From UMGS363 sp051891935 (GTDB lineage: Bacteria > Bacillota > Clostridia > Oscillospirales > Ruminococcaceae), in NCBI GenBank assembly GCA_051891935.1, contig JBJFFR010000078.1:1-15721 (forward strand): a stretch of DNA of 15,721 bases, in the 5' to 3' direction. The notes below the pieces were generated by a model. The model was given only the letters and a program-made list of their open reading frames with translations. It was not told where the DNA came from and did no database searches. This document shows, one piece after another, positions 7,497 through 15,533 of the stretch. The stretch's first letter is position 1. Every line of letters starts with the position of its first letter. A program made the position numbers and the translations under genes.

Positions 7497-8827
7497 GTTG
7501 TTCTCATATTGTTATTGAAAATATAAGGCTTGCCGCAGAGCGCTTTGATATGTTCGGCGGCACAGATACAATAGTTTCCGCTTTATCGGGCGGAGCCGAC
7601 AGCGTTTGCCTTACGCTTGCGCTGAAAGAGCTTTCGTCCGAATACGGCTTCAAGCTTAAAGCTGTCCATGTCAACCACCTTTTAAGAGGTGCGGAAAGCG
7701 ACCGTGACGAGCAGTTCTGCCGTGAGCTTTGCGAAAAAGAAGCTATTCCGCTGACGGTTTTCCGTGCGGATGCGGCAGCCTTTGCAAAGGAACAGAAATT
7801 GTCGCTCGAATCGGGCGCGCGAAAGCTTCGGTACGGCTTCTTTGATGAAGTCTGCGGCGATAAAACCAGGATTGCGACTGCTCACACACTTTCGGACAGC
7901 GCAGAAACCGTTATCTTCAACCTTTGCAGAGGAACGGGACTGAAAGGACTTTGCGGTATTCCTCCCGTTCGTGATAATATGATTCGTCCGCTTATATACT
8001 GTAAGCGTGAGGAAATATTATCGTTCCTTTCGGAAAAGGGGCAGGAGTTTGTTACCGACAGCACGAACCTTTCCGATGATTATTCGAGAAATAAGATAAG
8101 GCACAATGTTATCCCCGTGCTCGAAGAGCTTAACAGCGGATTTTTTGAGAGCGTAAAAAGGCTGACCGAAAGTCTTTCCGAGGACGAACGCTTTCTTTCC
8201 GAGCTTGCAAAGGAGCATTATGACGATGACCTTCGCAATGTTGACGCTTCGGTTCGGCGCAGGGTGATAAAACAGAAGCTTCGTGAAAAAGGTATCGAAC
8301 CTTCGGGCGAAAAGATACTCTCGGTTGAAGACTGCGCTCTGAAAGGTAACGGAAAGACCGTTCTTTCGGGCGAGCTTTATGCTGTTGCGAAAAACGGCAG
8401 GATAAGGACCGAGATCATTCCCCGTGAGCGCATGATTTTTTCCGAAACAAGTGTTATTATCGGCGAAAATCCGTTTTTATGTGATAAAACGGTGATAATT
8501 AGCGTAAACAACGGGGAAAAAAGTGCAGATACCACTTTTGTTAATGATTTATTAACAAAATATGTGCTGGATTGTGATAAAATACAAGGTGAACTTATTT
8601 TACGCAATCGTCGTGACGGTGACAGCTTTATCCGGGCAGGGCGCAGCTTCACAAGCAGCCTTAAAAAGCTGATGAATGAAAGTATCACTGTCGGCGAGAG
8701 AGATAAGCTCGCTGTACTTGCCGATGAAAAAGGTATCATCTGGGTCGAAGGCTTCGGCATTGCCGAAAGAGTAAAGCCCGATGCTTTTACAAAAAGATAT
8801 ATGAAAATAAATGTAAAGGAAAAATAA
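7493..8827 (+). CDS. tilS: tRNA(Ile)-lysidine synthase TilS
   Basis: The protein has 444 residues. It starts at an ATG inside the dnaB stop (ATGA), with GGAG at 7482-7485 seven bases upstream. The N-type ATP pyrophosphatase loop is SGGADS (32-37). Further family marks are VHVNHLLRGAESDRDE, the stretch RGTGLKGLCGIPP, and NKIRHNVIP. A C-terminal tRNA-binding region ends in WVEGFGIAERVK. TilS adds lysine to C34 of the CAU-anticodon tRNA-Ile, so that AUA is read as Ile and not Met; it is normally essential. The tilS-hpt-ftsH order is the same as in Bacillus, which supports the call. Confidence 0.96.
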   Translation: MSCSHIVIENIRLAAERFDMFGGTDTIVSALSGGADSVCLTLALKELSSEYGFKLKAVHVNHLLRGAESDRDEQFCRELCEKEAIPLTVFRADAAAFAKEQKLSLESGARKLRYGFFDEVCGDKTRIATAHTLSDSAETVIFNLCRGTGLKGLCGIPPVRDNMIRPLIYCKREEILSFLSEKGQEFVTDSTNLSDDYSRNKIRHNVIPVLEELNSGFFESVKRLTESLSEDERFLSELAKEHYDDDLRNVDASVRRRVIKQKLREKGIEPSGEKILSVEDCALKGNGKTVLSGELYAVAKNGRIRTEIIPRERMIFSETSVIIGENPFLCDKTVIISVNNGEKSADTTFVNDLLTKYVLDCDKIQGELILRNRRDGDSFIRAGRSFTSSLKKLMNESITVGERDKLAVLADEKGIIWVEGFGIAERVKPDAFTKRYMKINVKEK

Positions 8828-8829
8828 AA

Positions 8830-9384
8830 ATGAATGCCGTCGGACTTAAATGCGAAAAACTCGACAGAATAAAAAGAGTAGTAATTTCTGCGGAAGAGAT
8901 CGCCGCAAAGACAGCCGAAGCAGGAAAGCTCATTGACCGTGAATACGAGGGCAAGCCGCTTCTTCTCGTAAGCATTTTAAAGGGCGCTTACATCTTCCTT
9001 GCCGATCTTTCAAGGGCGATATCCATCCCCTGCGAGATAGGCTTCATGGCAGCGGAAAGCTACGGCGCAGGCCTTTCCTCTTCGGGAGATGTAAAGATTA
9101 CTCTTGACCTTAAACAGGATATATCCGAATATCATGTCGTTATCGTTGAAGATATCATCGACTCGGGAAGAACGCTTTCAAAGATAGTTGATATTCTAAA
9201 GGAGAGAAATCCGCTTTCCATAAAGGTGCTCACTCTTCTCGACAAGCCCGAGCGCAGAGCGGTGGACTTCAAGCCCGACTACACACTTTTTACAATACCC
9301 GATTTTTTTGCAGTGGGCTACGGACTTGACTGTGCGGAATACTACCGCAATCTTCCCTACATTGCAGAATACGATCCCGATTGA
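8830..9384 (+). CDS. hpt: Hypoxanthine(-guanine) phosphoribosyltransferase
   Basis: The product has 184 residues, typical for bacterial HPRT, which converts hypoxanthine or guanine plus PRPP to IMP or GMP. The PRPP loop is VVIVEDIIDSGRTLS (103-117), with the paired acids E107 and D108. SILKGAYIF forms the early pyrophosphate-binding loop and SYGAG the mobile loop. The end, GYGLDCAEYYRNLPYI, fits the family's GLDYxExYRNLPYI block except for Cys in place of the usual Tyr. An AAAGGA site precedes the ATG, which lies two bases after the tilS stop. In Bacillus the neighbouring FtsH, TilS and HPRT are co-transcribed, and the same is likely here. Confidence 0.96.
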   Translation: MNAVGLKCEKLDRIKRVVISAEEIAAKTAEAGKLIDREYEGKPLLLVSILKGAYIFLADLSRAISIPCEIGFMAAESYGAGLSSSGDVKITLDLKQDISEYHVVIVEDIIDSGRTLSKIVDILKERNPLSIKVLTLLDKPERRAVDFKPDYTLFTIPDFFAVGYGLDCAEYYRNLPYIAEYDPD

Positions 9385-9387
9385 TCT

Positions 9388-9432
9388 TTTTGACATAAGT
9401 TTTGACATAAAAGAAATGTCTGTCAGGCATTT
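9388..9432 (+). promoter_or_regulatory. Tandem TTTTGACATAA repeat and hairpin before ftsH
   Basis: A 12-base unit (TTTTGACATAAG, then TTTTGACATAAA) occurs twice at 9388-9411, and each copy holds a TTGACA hexamer. A hairpin follows: AAATGTC (9414-9420), a 5-base loop, GGCATTT (9426-9432). Neither TTGACA has a recognisable -10 at 16-18 bases, so a standard promoter is not supported. The pair may be a regulator site or chance. The whole hpt-ftsH gap is 100 bases. Confidence 0.35.
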
Positions 9433-9484
9433 CCGCGAATTAAGGTAAAGAGCATCACAAGGCTCGGAAAGGAATGAATGACCA

Positions 9485-11590
9485 ATGGCACCAAAAAAAT
9501 CCTCAAACAGGGGGCTGCTTATCTATGTCGGGGTGCTTCTTGCGGCAATGATACTTATCGTTGCGCTTATGAAGCAGGCGACAAAAACCGTTTCGGAATA
9601 CAGCTATTCCGATATAATGAGCTTCTTCGACAACTATCAGGTAAGCGAATACACCTTTGACCTCGGCACAGGCGAGCTGAACATGACCGTCACACTCGAC
9701 GACGGAACGGAAAAGCTCGTGAATTATGTCGTTCCGAACGTTTCTGTTTTCCTCAACGAGATACAGACCGGTTCGGAAAACTACCGCAAGGAATATAATG
9801 CTGCGCATCCCGACGCTCCGCTGAAAATGGAGTATTACAAGATACAGGATAACTCGTGGCTTTACAACCTCCTGCCGTCAGTGATCATAATAATCCTTAT
9901 GGTTGCGCTGTTCCTGTTCATGATGCGGCAGGCAGGCGGCGGCGGAAAGATCAACAGCTTCAGCAAGGCAAACGTCAAGACGACCTCGAACACCAAGCAC
10001 ACCTTCAACGATGTTGCGGGCGCAGACGAGGAAAAGGAAGAGCTTGCGGAGATCGTTGACTTCCTCAAAAATCCGAAGAAATACAGCGAAATGGGCGCAA
10101 GAATACCTAAAGGCGTTCTCCTTATGGGACCTCCGGGTACAGGTAAAACTCTCCTTGCAAAGGCTGTTGCAGGTGAAGCAGGCGTTCCGTTCTTCTCGAT
10201 CTCGGGTTCCGACTTCGTTGAGCTTTATGTCGGCGTCGGCGCTTCGAGAGTAAGAGATCTTTTTGAAACAGCAAAGAAAAATGCTCCTGCTATCGTCTTC
10301 ATCGACGAGATCGACGCAGTAGGCCGTCACAGAGGTGCAGGTCTTGGCGGCGGACATGATGAACGTGAGCAGACTCTTAACCAGCTGCTTGTTGAAATGG
10401 ACGGCTTTGAGGGCAACGAGGGCGTTATCGTTATTGCTGCTACAAACCGCCGTGACATACTTGACCCTGCGCTTCTCCGTCCGGGCAGATTCGACCGTCA
10501 GATCACGGTAAGCTACCCCGACATCAAGGGCAGAGAGGAAATTCTCAAAGTCCACACGAAGAAAAAGCCGCTTGCTCCCGATGTAAGCCTTGCAACTATC
10601 GCAAAATCAACTGCAGGCTTTACTGGTGCCGACCTTGAAAACCTTACGAACGAGGCTGCGCTTATTGCTGCCCGTAAGGAAAAGAAGGCTATCACAAAGG
10701 CTGATATCGAAGAAGCCGTTATAAAAGTTATCGCAGGCCCCGAGAAGAAGAGCCGTGTCGTTACGCAGGAAGAGCGCCGCACTGTTGCTTATCACGAAGC
10801 AGGTCACGCTGTCGTAACATACTATCTCGAGTCACAGGATAAGGTCCACCAGGTAACTATCATCCCTCACGGCGGCGCAGGCGGTATGACTATCCACCTT
10901 CCGTCAAAGGAACCGTCGCTCATTGACGTTAACGCAGAAAAGATAGAGGACGAGATCAAGGTCTGCATGGGCGGACGTGTTGCCGAGGAGCTTATCATCG
11001 GCAAGGGTTCCGCAGGTGCAGTAAGCGACCTCCAGCGTTCGACCAAGATCGCAAAGGATATGGTCACAAAGTACGGCCTTTCGAGGCTCGGACTTGTGGT
11101 TTATGCCGACCAGAACGATGAACCCTTCGTTGGAATGGGCTACGGACGTTCAAACGGTATCTCCGAGCGAGTTCAGGCTGAAATTGATGATGAGATCCAC
11201 CGCATCGTTACCGAGAACTATGAAGCCTGCGTTGCGATGCTCAAAGAGCATATCGACCAGCTCCATCTGCTTGCAAAATATCTTATCGCACACGAAAAGA
11301 TCGACGGTGCAGACTTTGAAAGACTTATGACGGGCGAGATCACAGCCGAATCCATTGAGCAGGATTATGAGGACTATATGAAGTCCGTTATCACTCCCGA
11401 AGATAAGGCTGAGATCTCCGAGGAAAATCCCGAAAATTCGGATGCTCCCGGTGAAGCTTCCGAAGAAAAGACCGAGGAAACTGATTCTGTGGAAGAAAAG
11501 GCTGAGGAAACTGATTCTGTGGAAGAAAAGGCTGAGGAAACTGATTCTGCGGAAGAAAAAACGACAGATTCTGACGAAAACAAGGAATAA
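9485..11590 (+). CDS. ftsH: ATP-dependent zinc metalloprotease FtsH with repeat-built acidic tail
   Basis: This 701-residue membrane AAA+ protease degrades misfolded membrane proteins and selected regulators. Membrane helix 1 is at 11-29, an extracytoplasmic domain at about 30-128, and helix 2 at 130-147. The AAA module has GPPGTGKT (215-222), IVFIDEID, and the second region of homology ATNRRDILDPALLRPGRFDR. The peptidase zinc site is HEAGH (437-441), with the third ligand at D515 in SDLQRST. These correspond to E. coli H417, H421 and D495. The core ends near 630, and the rest is an Asp/Glu/Ser/Thr tail with 10-residue repeats. AAAGGA lies 11 bases before the ATG. A strong terminator follows directly. 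Confidence 0.97.
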   Translation: MAPKKSSNRGLLIYVGVLLAAMILIVALMKQATKTVSEYSYSDIMSFFDNYQVSEYTFDLGTGELNMTVTLDDGTEKLVNYVVPNVSVFLNEIQTGSENYRKEYNAAHPDAPLKMEYYKIQDNSWLYNLLPSVIIIILMVALFLFMMRQAGGGGKINSFSKANVKTTSNTKHTFNDVAGADEEKEELAEIVDFLKNPKKYSEMGARIPKGVLLMGPPGTGKTLLAKAVAGEAGVPFFSISGSDFVELYVGVGASRVRDLFETAKKNAPAIVFIDEIDAVGRHRGAGLGGGHDEREQTLNQLLVEMDGFEGNEGVIVIAATNRRDILDPALLRPGRFDRQITVSYPDIKGREEILKVHTKKKPLAPDVSLATIAKSTAGFTGADLENLTNEAALIAARKEKKAITKADIEEAVIKVIAGPEKKSRVVTQEERRTVAYHEAGHAVVTYYLESQDKVHQVTIIPHGGAGGMTIHLPSKEPSLIDVNAEKIEDEIKVCMGGRVAEELIIGKGSAGAVSDLQRSTKIAKDMVTKYGLSRLGLVVYADQNDEPFVGMGYGRSNGISERVQAEIDDEIHRIVTENYEACVAMLKEHIDQLHLLAKYLIAHEKIDGADFERLMTGEITAESIEQDYEDYMKSVITPEDKAEISEENPENSDAPGEASEEKTEETDSVEEKAEETDSVEEKAEETDSAEEKTTDSDENKE
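11474..11560 (+). repeat. 30-bp tandem repeat coding the FtsH C-terminal tail
   Basis: Two identical 30-base units (11474-11503 and 11504-11533) are followed by a third, nearly identical and one residue short (11534-11560). They encode EETDSVEEKA, EETDSVEEKA, EETDSAEEK at residues 664-692. The near-perfect DNA identity points to recent duplication by slippage. A fainter copy (SEEKTEETDS) lies just before. Confidence 0.9.
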
Positions 11591-11603
11591 CGACCAAACA
11601 ATT

Positions 11604-11634
11604 CAAACCGCACTTATATGTGCGGTTTGTTTTT
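11604..11634 (+). terminator. Rho-independent terminator after ftsH
   Basis: CAAACCGCAC (11604-11613), a 6-base loop and GTGCGGTTTG (11620-11629) make a perfect 10-bp stem, followed by a run of five T. It begins 14 bases after the ftsH stop and should end the rnj-to-ftsH transcript. Confidence 0.93.
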
Positions 11635-11653
11635 ACAGAAGGGAGAATATAAT

Positions 11654-12088
11654 ATGAATTATACGATAAGTGAAGAAAGAATCTCTCCCGAAGAATACAT
11701 CGAATTTTTAAAGCACACCGATTTAGGCTCACAGTATCCGAAAGAGAATTTCAATGAACGTATAAAAACTCTGCTTGAAAAGGCTTCGATAAGCCTTGCC
11801 GCAAGGGACGATGAAAACAGGCTTATCGGAGTATGTCTTGGCATAACCGATTTTGCATACTGGCTGTTTATGACCGACCTCGGCATTGTCCGTGAGCACA
11901 CGGGAAAGGGCATCGGAAAGTCGCTTGTGAAAAAGCTCCACGAGCTTGCAGGCGGAGAAGATAACATTATAATGTACACCTGCGTAAACGAAAACGCTAT
12001 ACCTTTTTATGAAAAGATAGGCATGAAAAAATCCGATGATGTTATGGTATTGAACAGAATAAGCTGGACAGATTTTACGGTTGAATAA
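11654..12088 (+). CDS. GNAT-family N-acetyltransferase
   Basis: This small protein has 144 residues. The ATG at 11654 is taken because GGGAG (11641-11645) lies 8 bases before it; a longer in-frame reading would start inside the terminator. The acetyl-CoA pyrophosphate loop is visible as REHTGKGIGKSL (80-91; glycines 84, 86, 88), after the beta strand MTDLGIV. Near the end, NAIPFYEKIGM is the usual GNAT block in which the Tyr can act as general acid. The substrate is unknown. It is not RimI by sequence pattern and sits next to no ribosomal protein gene. recG follows 20 bases after its stop, so the two may be co-transcribed. No promoter was recognised between the ftsH terminator and its start. 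Confidence 0.87.
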   Translation: MNYTISEERISPEEYIEFLKHTDLGSQYPKENFNERIKTLLEKASISLAARDDENRLIGVCLGITDFAYWLFMTDLGIVREHTGKGIGKSLVKKLHELAGGEDNIIMYTCVNENAIPFYEKIGMKKSDDVMVLNRISWTDFTVE

Positions 12089-12108
12089 AGAGATAAGGGG
12101 GAATGGAT

Positions 12109-14145
12109 ATGGATAAAAACTCACCGATCGAGGAGCTTCACGGCGTCGGAAAAAAGCGTGCCGAATTGTATGCAAAGCTTGGTATATTTACGGTCGGCGA
12201 TCTTATCTGCCATTATCCCCGAAGCTACATCGACTACTCATCTCCGACCGAGATTGCAAACACGGTTATTTCCGAGCACTGCGTCATAAAAGCAAGAGTT
12301 ATCAAAAAAATGCCTGCGGCAAGGATACGCAGCGGACTTGTGCTTTACAAGGTCATTGCAGCGGACGACAGCGACAACATCACGATCACTTTCTACAACA
12401 ACCGTTTCGCCTACGAAGCGCTTGAGCCCGAGGAAGAATATCTTTTTTCGGGAAAAATCAACGGGAATCTGGTGCGCCGTGAGATGAACACGCCGCTTTT
12501 TGTCCGTGCTGACACGAAAAACCTTTTAAAACCCGTTTACAGGCTGACCGAGGGGATAACCTCAAACGTTATAAGCTCCAACATTGCACAAGCGCTTGAC
12601 AGCATCGGCGACGAGGGTTACACCGACCATATCCCAAACTTTATACGACAGAAATATCATCTTGCTTCGCTTGAATATTCGTTGAGGAATATACACTTCC
12701 CGTCCGACTCACATATTGCGGAAACCGCCAAAAAGCGGCTTGCCTTTGACGAGATGCTAAAGCTCCAGCTTGGAATGAGCATGATGAAAAACCGAAGCCG
12801 TGAGCTTGCGGGAATTCAGATGAACAAGCTTGCCGATTCGCTCGGGGAATTCCGCAAGCGGCTGCCGTTCGAGCTTACGGGTGCGCAGGTCAGGGCGGTC
12901 GAAGAGATAACCGATGATATGTGCCGTGAATATCCGATGAACCGACTTGTTCAGGGTGATGTCGGTTCGGGTAAAACTGCGGTTGCGGCTGCGGCGGCTC
13001 TGTTCTGCTTCAAAAACGGCTGCCAGACTGCGCTCATGGCTCCTACGGAAATTCTTGCACAGCAGCATTTTCGGACGCTTTCGGAGCTTCTTGTTCCCTT
13101 TGGCGTAAAGGTTTGCTGCCTTACAGGTTCTATTCCGAAAAAAGAGCGCATTATAATTGATGAGAAGATAAAAAACGGCGAATTCCACGTTGTAACGGGA
13201 ACTCACGCTCTGATCTCCGACACGACCGAATTCAGGCGGCTCGGGCTTGTCATTATGGACGAACAGCACCGTTTCGGCGTTAATCAGCGTGCAAAGCTTG
13301 CGCAAAAGGGCATGAATCCGCATAGGCTTGTAATGTCTGCAACGCCGATACCGAGGACGCTTGCGATGATAATTTACGGCGATCTTGACATTTCGGTGCT
13401 TGACGAGCTTCCGAAGGGAAGACAGAAGATCGAAACATTTGCCGTTACCGACAAGCTTCGTGAACGTGCCTGCGGATTTGTCCGAAAGCAGCTTGACGAG
13501 GGGCGGCAGGCTTACATCGTCTGCCCGATGATCGAAGAGGACGACAACGGTCTTGCTTCGGCAAAAAGCTATGCTGAAAGGGCGGCTGAAAAGGAGTTCA
13601 AGGACTATACGATCGGTATTCTTCACGGAAAAATGTCCCCACAGGAGAAAAATGAGGCGATGGAACGCTTCAAGAGCGGAGAAACACAGCTTCTCGTTGC
13701 AACGACTGTTGTTGAAGTCGGTGTTGACGTTCCGAATGCTACCATAATAATGATAGAAAATGCGGAGCGGTTCGGACTTTCCCAGCTTCATCAGCTCCGA
13801 GGACGTGTCGGCAGAGGTTCGCACCAAAGCTACTGCATACTCATTGCAGGAAACGTTTCGCCCGAAACGAGGGAGCGTTTGAAGATAATGACGGAAACCT
13901 CGGACGGCTTTAAAATTTCGGAGTATGATCTCAAGATGCGCGGCGCAGGCGATTTCTTTGGCGAACGTCAGCACGGCCTGCCCGAAATGCGGCTTGCGGA
14001 TCCGTCAATGGACAGGCAGCTTATCGGCACGGCGCAGAACGCAGCAAAGGACATTCTTGAACAGAGTTCGGATCTTGGCGCCTTTCCCGAGCTTAAATCG
14101 GACATTGACAAGATGTTCTCCTCGGGAGCGGCGAGCGCTTTATAA
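12109..14145 (+). CDS. recG: ATP-dependent DNA helicase RecG
   Basis: RecG remodels stalled replication forks and branch-migrates Holliday junctions. The product has 678 residues, the family norm. The wedge/OB region opens with ELHGVGKKRAELYAKLGIFTVGDL and YPRSYIDY. The helicase core has GDVGSGKT (283-290), MDEQHRFG (D384-H387), MSATPIPRT (409-417) and QLRGRVGRG (562-570). The C-terminal block MRGAGDFFGERQHGLPE is RecG-specific. ATG 12109 is preferred because AAGGGGG ends 7 bases before it; the in-frame ATG at 12103 is too close to that site. All motifs are intact. Confidence 0.96.
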   Translation: MDKNSPIEELHGVGKKRAELYAKLGIFTVGDLICHYPRSYIDYSSPTEIANTVISEHCVIKARVIKKMPAARIRSGLVLYKVIAADDSDNITITFYNNRFAYEALEPEEEYLFSGKINGNLVRREMNTPLFVRADTKNLLKPVYRLTEGITSNVISSNIAQALDSIGDEGYTDHIPNFIRQKYHLASLEYSLRNIHFPSDSHIAETAKKRLAFDEMLKLQLGMSMMKNRSRELAGIQMNKLADSLGEFRKRLPFELTGAQVRAVEEITDDMCREYPMNRLVQGDVGSGKTAVAAAAALFCFKNGCQTALMAPTEILAQQHFRTLSELLVPFGVKVCCLTGSIPKKERIIIDEKIKNGEFHVVTGTHALISDTTEFRRLGLVIMDEQHRFGVNQRAKLAQKGMNPHRLVMSATPIPRTLAMIIYGDLDISVLDELPKGRQKIETFAVTDKLRERACGFVRKQLDEGRQAYIVCPMIEEDDNGLASAKSYAERAAEKEFKDYTIGILHGKMSPQEKNEAMERFKSGETQLLVATTVVEVGVDVPNATIIMIENAERFGLSQLHQLRGRVGRGSHQSYCILIAGNVSPETRERLKIMTETSDGFKISEYDLKMRGAGDFFGERQHGLPEMRLADPSMDRQLIGTAQNAAKDILEQSSDLGAFPELKSDIDKMFSSGAASAL

Positions 14146-14322
14146 TTCGTAATGCTTAATGCTTAATGCGTAATTATTATGCGCTGTTCATTGCATACAA
14201 AAGAAAGGGAACGAATTCCCCGTCCCCTATTTCATCCTATATAATCATCACATCGTAGGGGCGAATTTCATATCCGCCCAATCATTGGTTCGTAATGCAA
14301 TAATTACGCATTACGCTTTAAA
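14144..14322. repeat. Composite intergenic repeat island between recG and ymdB
   Basis: The outer arms are TAATGCGTAATTATT (14164-14178) and its exact reverse complement (14299-14313). Both are flanked by further copies of the short TAATGC/GTAATGC theme (14148-14170 and 14291-14315). Between them lie two GC-richer units described separately. No ORF or T-run terminator was seen in this gap. Confidence 0.6.
14206..14279. repeat. Two GTAGGGG-type hairpin units inside the repeat island
   Basis: GGGAACGAATTCCCCGTCCCCTA (14207-14229) is, in reverse complement, like an arm of the 890-963 element. GTAGGGGCGAATTTCATATCCGCCC (14255-14279) can fold as GGGCG with CGCCC around an AT-rich loop and belongs to a related but shorter type. 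The two point away from each other. Their recurrence elsewhere in the window supports interspersed repeats. Confidence 0.55.
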
Positions 14323-14337
14323 AAGTGGGGTTTTTAT

Positions 14338-15108
14338 ATGTTAAATTTACTATTTCTTGGTGATGTTGTCGGTGAAGGCGGCTGTGATTTTGTCCGCAGC
14401 AGGATCGGCGACATCAAAAAGGAAAACGACATTGACATTGTTGTTATAAACGGTGAGAACAGCGCAACGGGGAACGGCATCACGCCTTACTCCGCAAAGC
14501 AGCTTTTCTCGCTCGGCGCAGATGTTATCACGACGGGAAACCACTGCTTCCGCCGAAAAGAAGTAATGTCTTTATATGACGAAAAGGACAATCTGCTTCG
14601 CCCTGCGAACTTCCCCGAGGGAAATGTCGGAAAGGGCGTATGCGTTCTCGATCTTGGCAGGGTGGAGATTGCGGTGATAAATCTTATGGGAACAATGTAT
14701 CTTGAAGCGCTCGACAATCCTTTCACCGTCGTTGACGAGCTTTTAAAGGACATTAAAACGCCGAATATTTTCATAGATTTCCACGCAGAAGCAACGGCGG
14801 AGAAAAAAGCTCTCGGACAATATCTTGACGGCAGAGTGACAGCGGTTTTCGGCACTCACACTCACGTTCAGACTGCCGATGAGATCATTCTTCCGCACGG
14901 CACGGCATACATCACCGACGCAGGAATGTGCGGTGCGGAGCTTTCGGTTCTCGGCGTAAAGAGCGAGATCGCAATAAAAAAGCAGCGCTTCCATGCGCCT
15001 GTAAAATTTGAGGAATCGGACGAAAAGCAGTTCATCAACGGCGTTGCAGTTTCATTTGATGAAAAATTCGGCAAAGCACACAGCATAAAACGTTTAATTA
15101 TTAGATAA
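14338..15108 (+). CDS. ymdB: YmdB-family metallophosphoesterase (TIGR00282)
   Basis: The product has 256 residues, close to Bacillus YmdB (about 264), a cyclic nucleotide phosphodiesterase tied to biofilm and motility choice. The metal-site motifs fit: GDVVG (D9), NGEN (E40, N41), TGNH (N68, H69), DFHAEAT (H149) and GTHTHVQTAD (H174, H176). After TGNH the protein reads CFRR, where better-known members have a TWD-like stretch, so the lid near the active site may differ. A weak AAGTGGGG site lies 8 bases or so before the ATG. spoVS follows 132 bases on, the same pair as in Bacillus. Unlike Bacillus, no rny precedes it; here the gene follows a repeat island. No terminator was seen after it. Confidence 0.92.
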   Translation: MLNLLFLGDVVGEGGCDFVRSRIGDIKKENDIDIVVINGENSATGNGITPYSAKQLFSLGADVITTGNHCFRRKEVMSLYDEKDNLLRPANFPEGNVGKGVCVLDLGRVEIAVINLMGTMYLEALDNPFTVVDELLKDIKTPNIFIDFHAEATAEKKALGQYLDGRVTAVFGTHTHVQTADEIILPHGTAYITDAGMCGAELSVLGVKSEIAIKKQRFHAPVKFEESDEKQFINGVAVSFDEKFGKAHSIKRLIIR

Positions 15109-15132
15109 TTCTCCAAATATACCCTTTAGGTA

Positions 15133-15161
15133 TTGAAAGTACACTCCAAATGTTGTATAAT
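15133..15161 (+). promoter_or_regulatory. Promoter of spoVS
   Basis: TTGAAA (15133-15138), a 17-base spacer and TATAAT (15156-15161) give a near-consensus sigma-A promoter. Bacillus spoVS is known to use sigma-H. An AGGTATT just before the -35 box faintly recalls a sigma-H -35, but no GAAT -10 was found at the right distance, so sigma-A use is the better reading. Confidence 0.75.
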
Positions 15162-15203
15162 AATAAAGTAACAGATTGCATATATCAGCTCACCACCTAA
15201 ATA

Positions 15204-15218
15204 GAGCCGCAAAGGCTC
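15204..15218 (+). promoter_or_regulatory. Small hairpin in the spoVS leader
   Basis: GAGCC, the loop GCAAA, then GGCTC form a 5-bp stem. It lies between the promoter and the GGGGGA ribosome site (15230-15235). It could tune translation or mRNA life; a stem this short may be chance. Confidence 0.4.
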
Positions 15219-15240
15219 AATAATATCTGGGGGACATAAC

Positions 15241-15501
15241 ATGGAAGTATTGAAGGTTTCATCAAGATCCGCACCGAATTCAGTTGCAGGTGCTATTGCA
15301 AGCGTTATACGTGATTCGGGAGAAGTTGAAGTTCAGGCTGTCGGAGCAGGCGCAGCCAATCAGGCGATCAAATCCATCGCCGTTGCGAGAGGATATCTTG
15401 CGCCAATAGGTATCGACCTTGTTTGTGTTCCTGCATTTGCAAGCGTTGAGATCGAGGGCGAAGAACGCACAGCTATAAAGCTTATCTGTGAGAAAAGATA
15501 A
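15241..15501 (+). CDS. spoVS: Stage V sporulation protein S
   Basis: The product has 86 residues, the same length as Bacillus SpoVS, and the sequence follows the family along its whole length: MEVLKVSSRS at the start, NSVAGAIA, EVEVQAVGAGAANQAIKSIA, and ARGYLAPIGIDLVCVPAF. The fold is Alba-like, and a nucleic acid-binding role has been proposed; in Bacillus, loss of the gene blocks sporulation at stage V. A GGGGGA site about 6 bases before the ATG fixes the start. It has its own promoter and terminator, so it can be made separately from YmdB. Confidence 0.97.
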   Translation: MEVLKVSSRSAPNSVAGAIASVIRDSGEVEVQAVGAGAANQAIKSIAVARGYLAPIGIDLVCVPAFASVEIEGEERTAIKLICEKR

Positions 15502-15533
15502 CTTTAATGTGTAATTTCTTTCAAACACAAAAG

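Noticed and set aside
9878..10555. A 225-codon minus-strand frame inside ftsH
   Set aside because: It covers the FtsH AAA domain in antisense and has no independent evidence.
11648..11653. TATAAT immediately before the GNAT start codon as a promoter -10
   Set aside because: Transcription would begin after the ATG, and no fitting -35 lies 17 bases upstream; it is probably chance AT-rich sequence.
12757..13974. A 405-codon open frame on the minus strand inside recG
   Set aside because: It is antisense to intact RecG helicase motifs, has no recognisable domain, and is a shadow frame.
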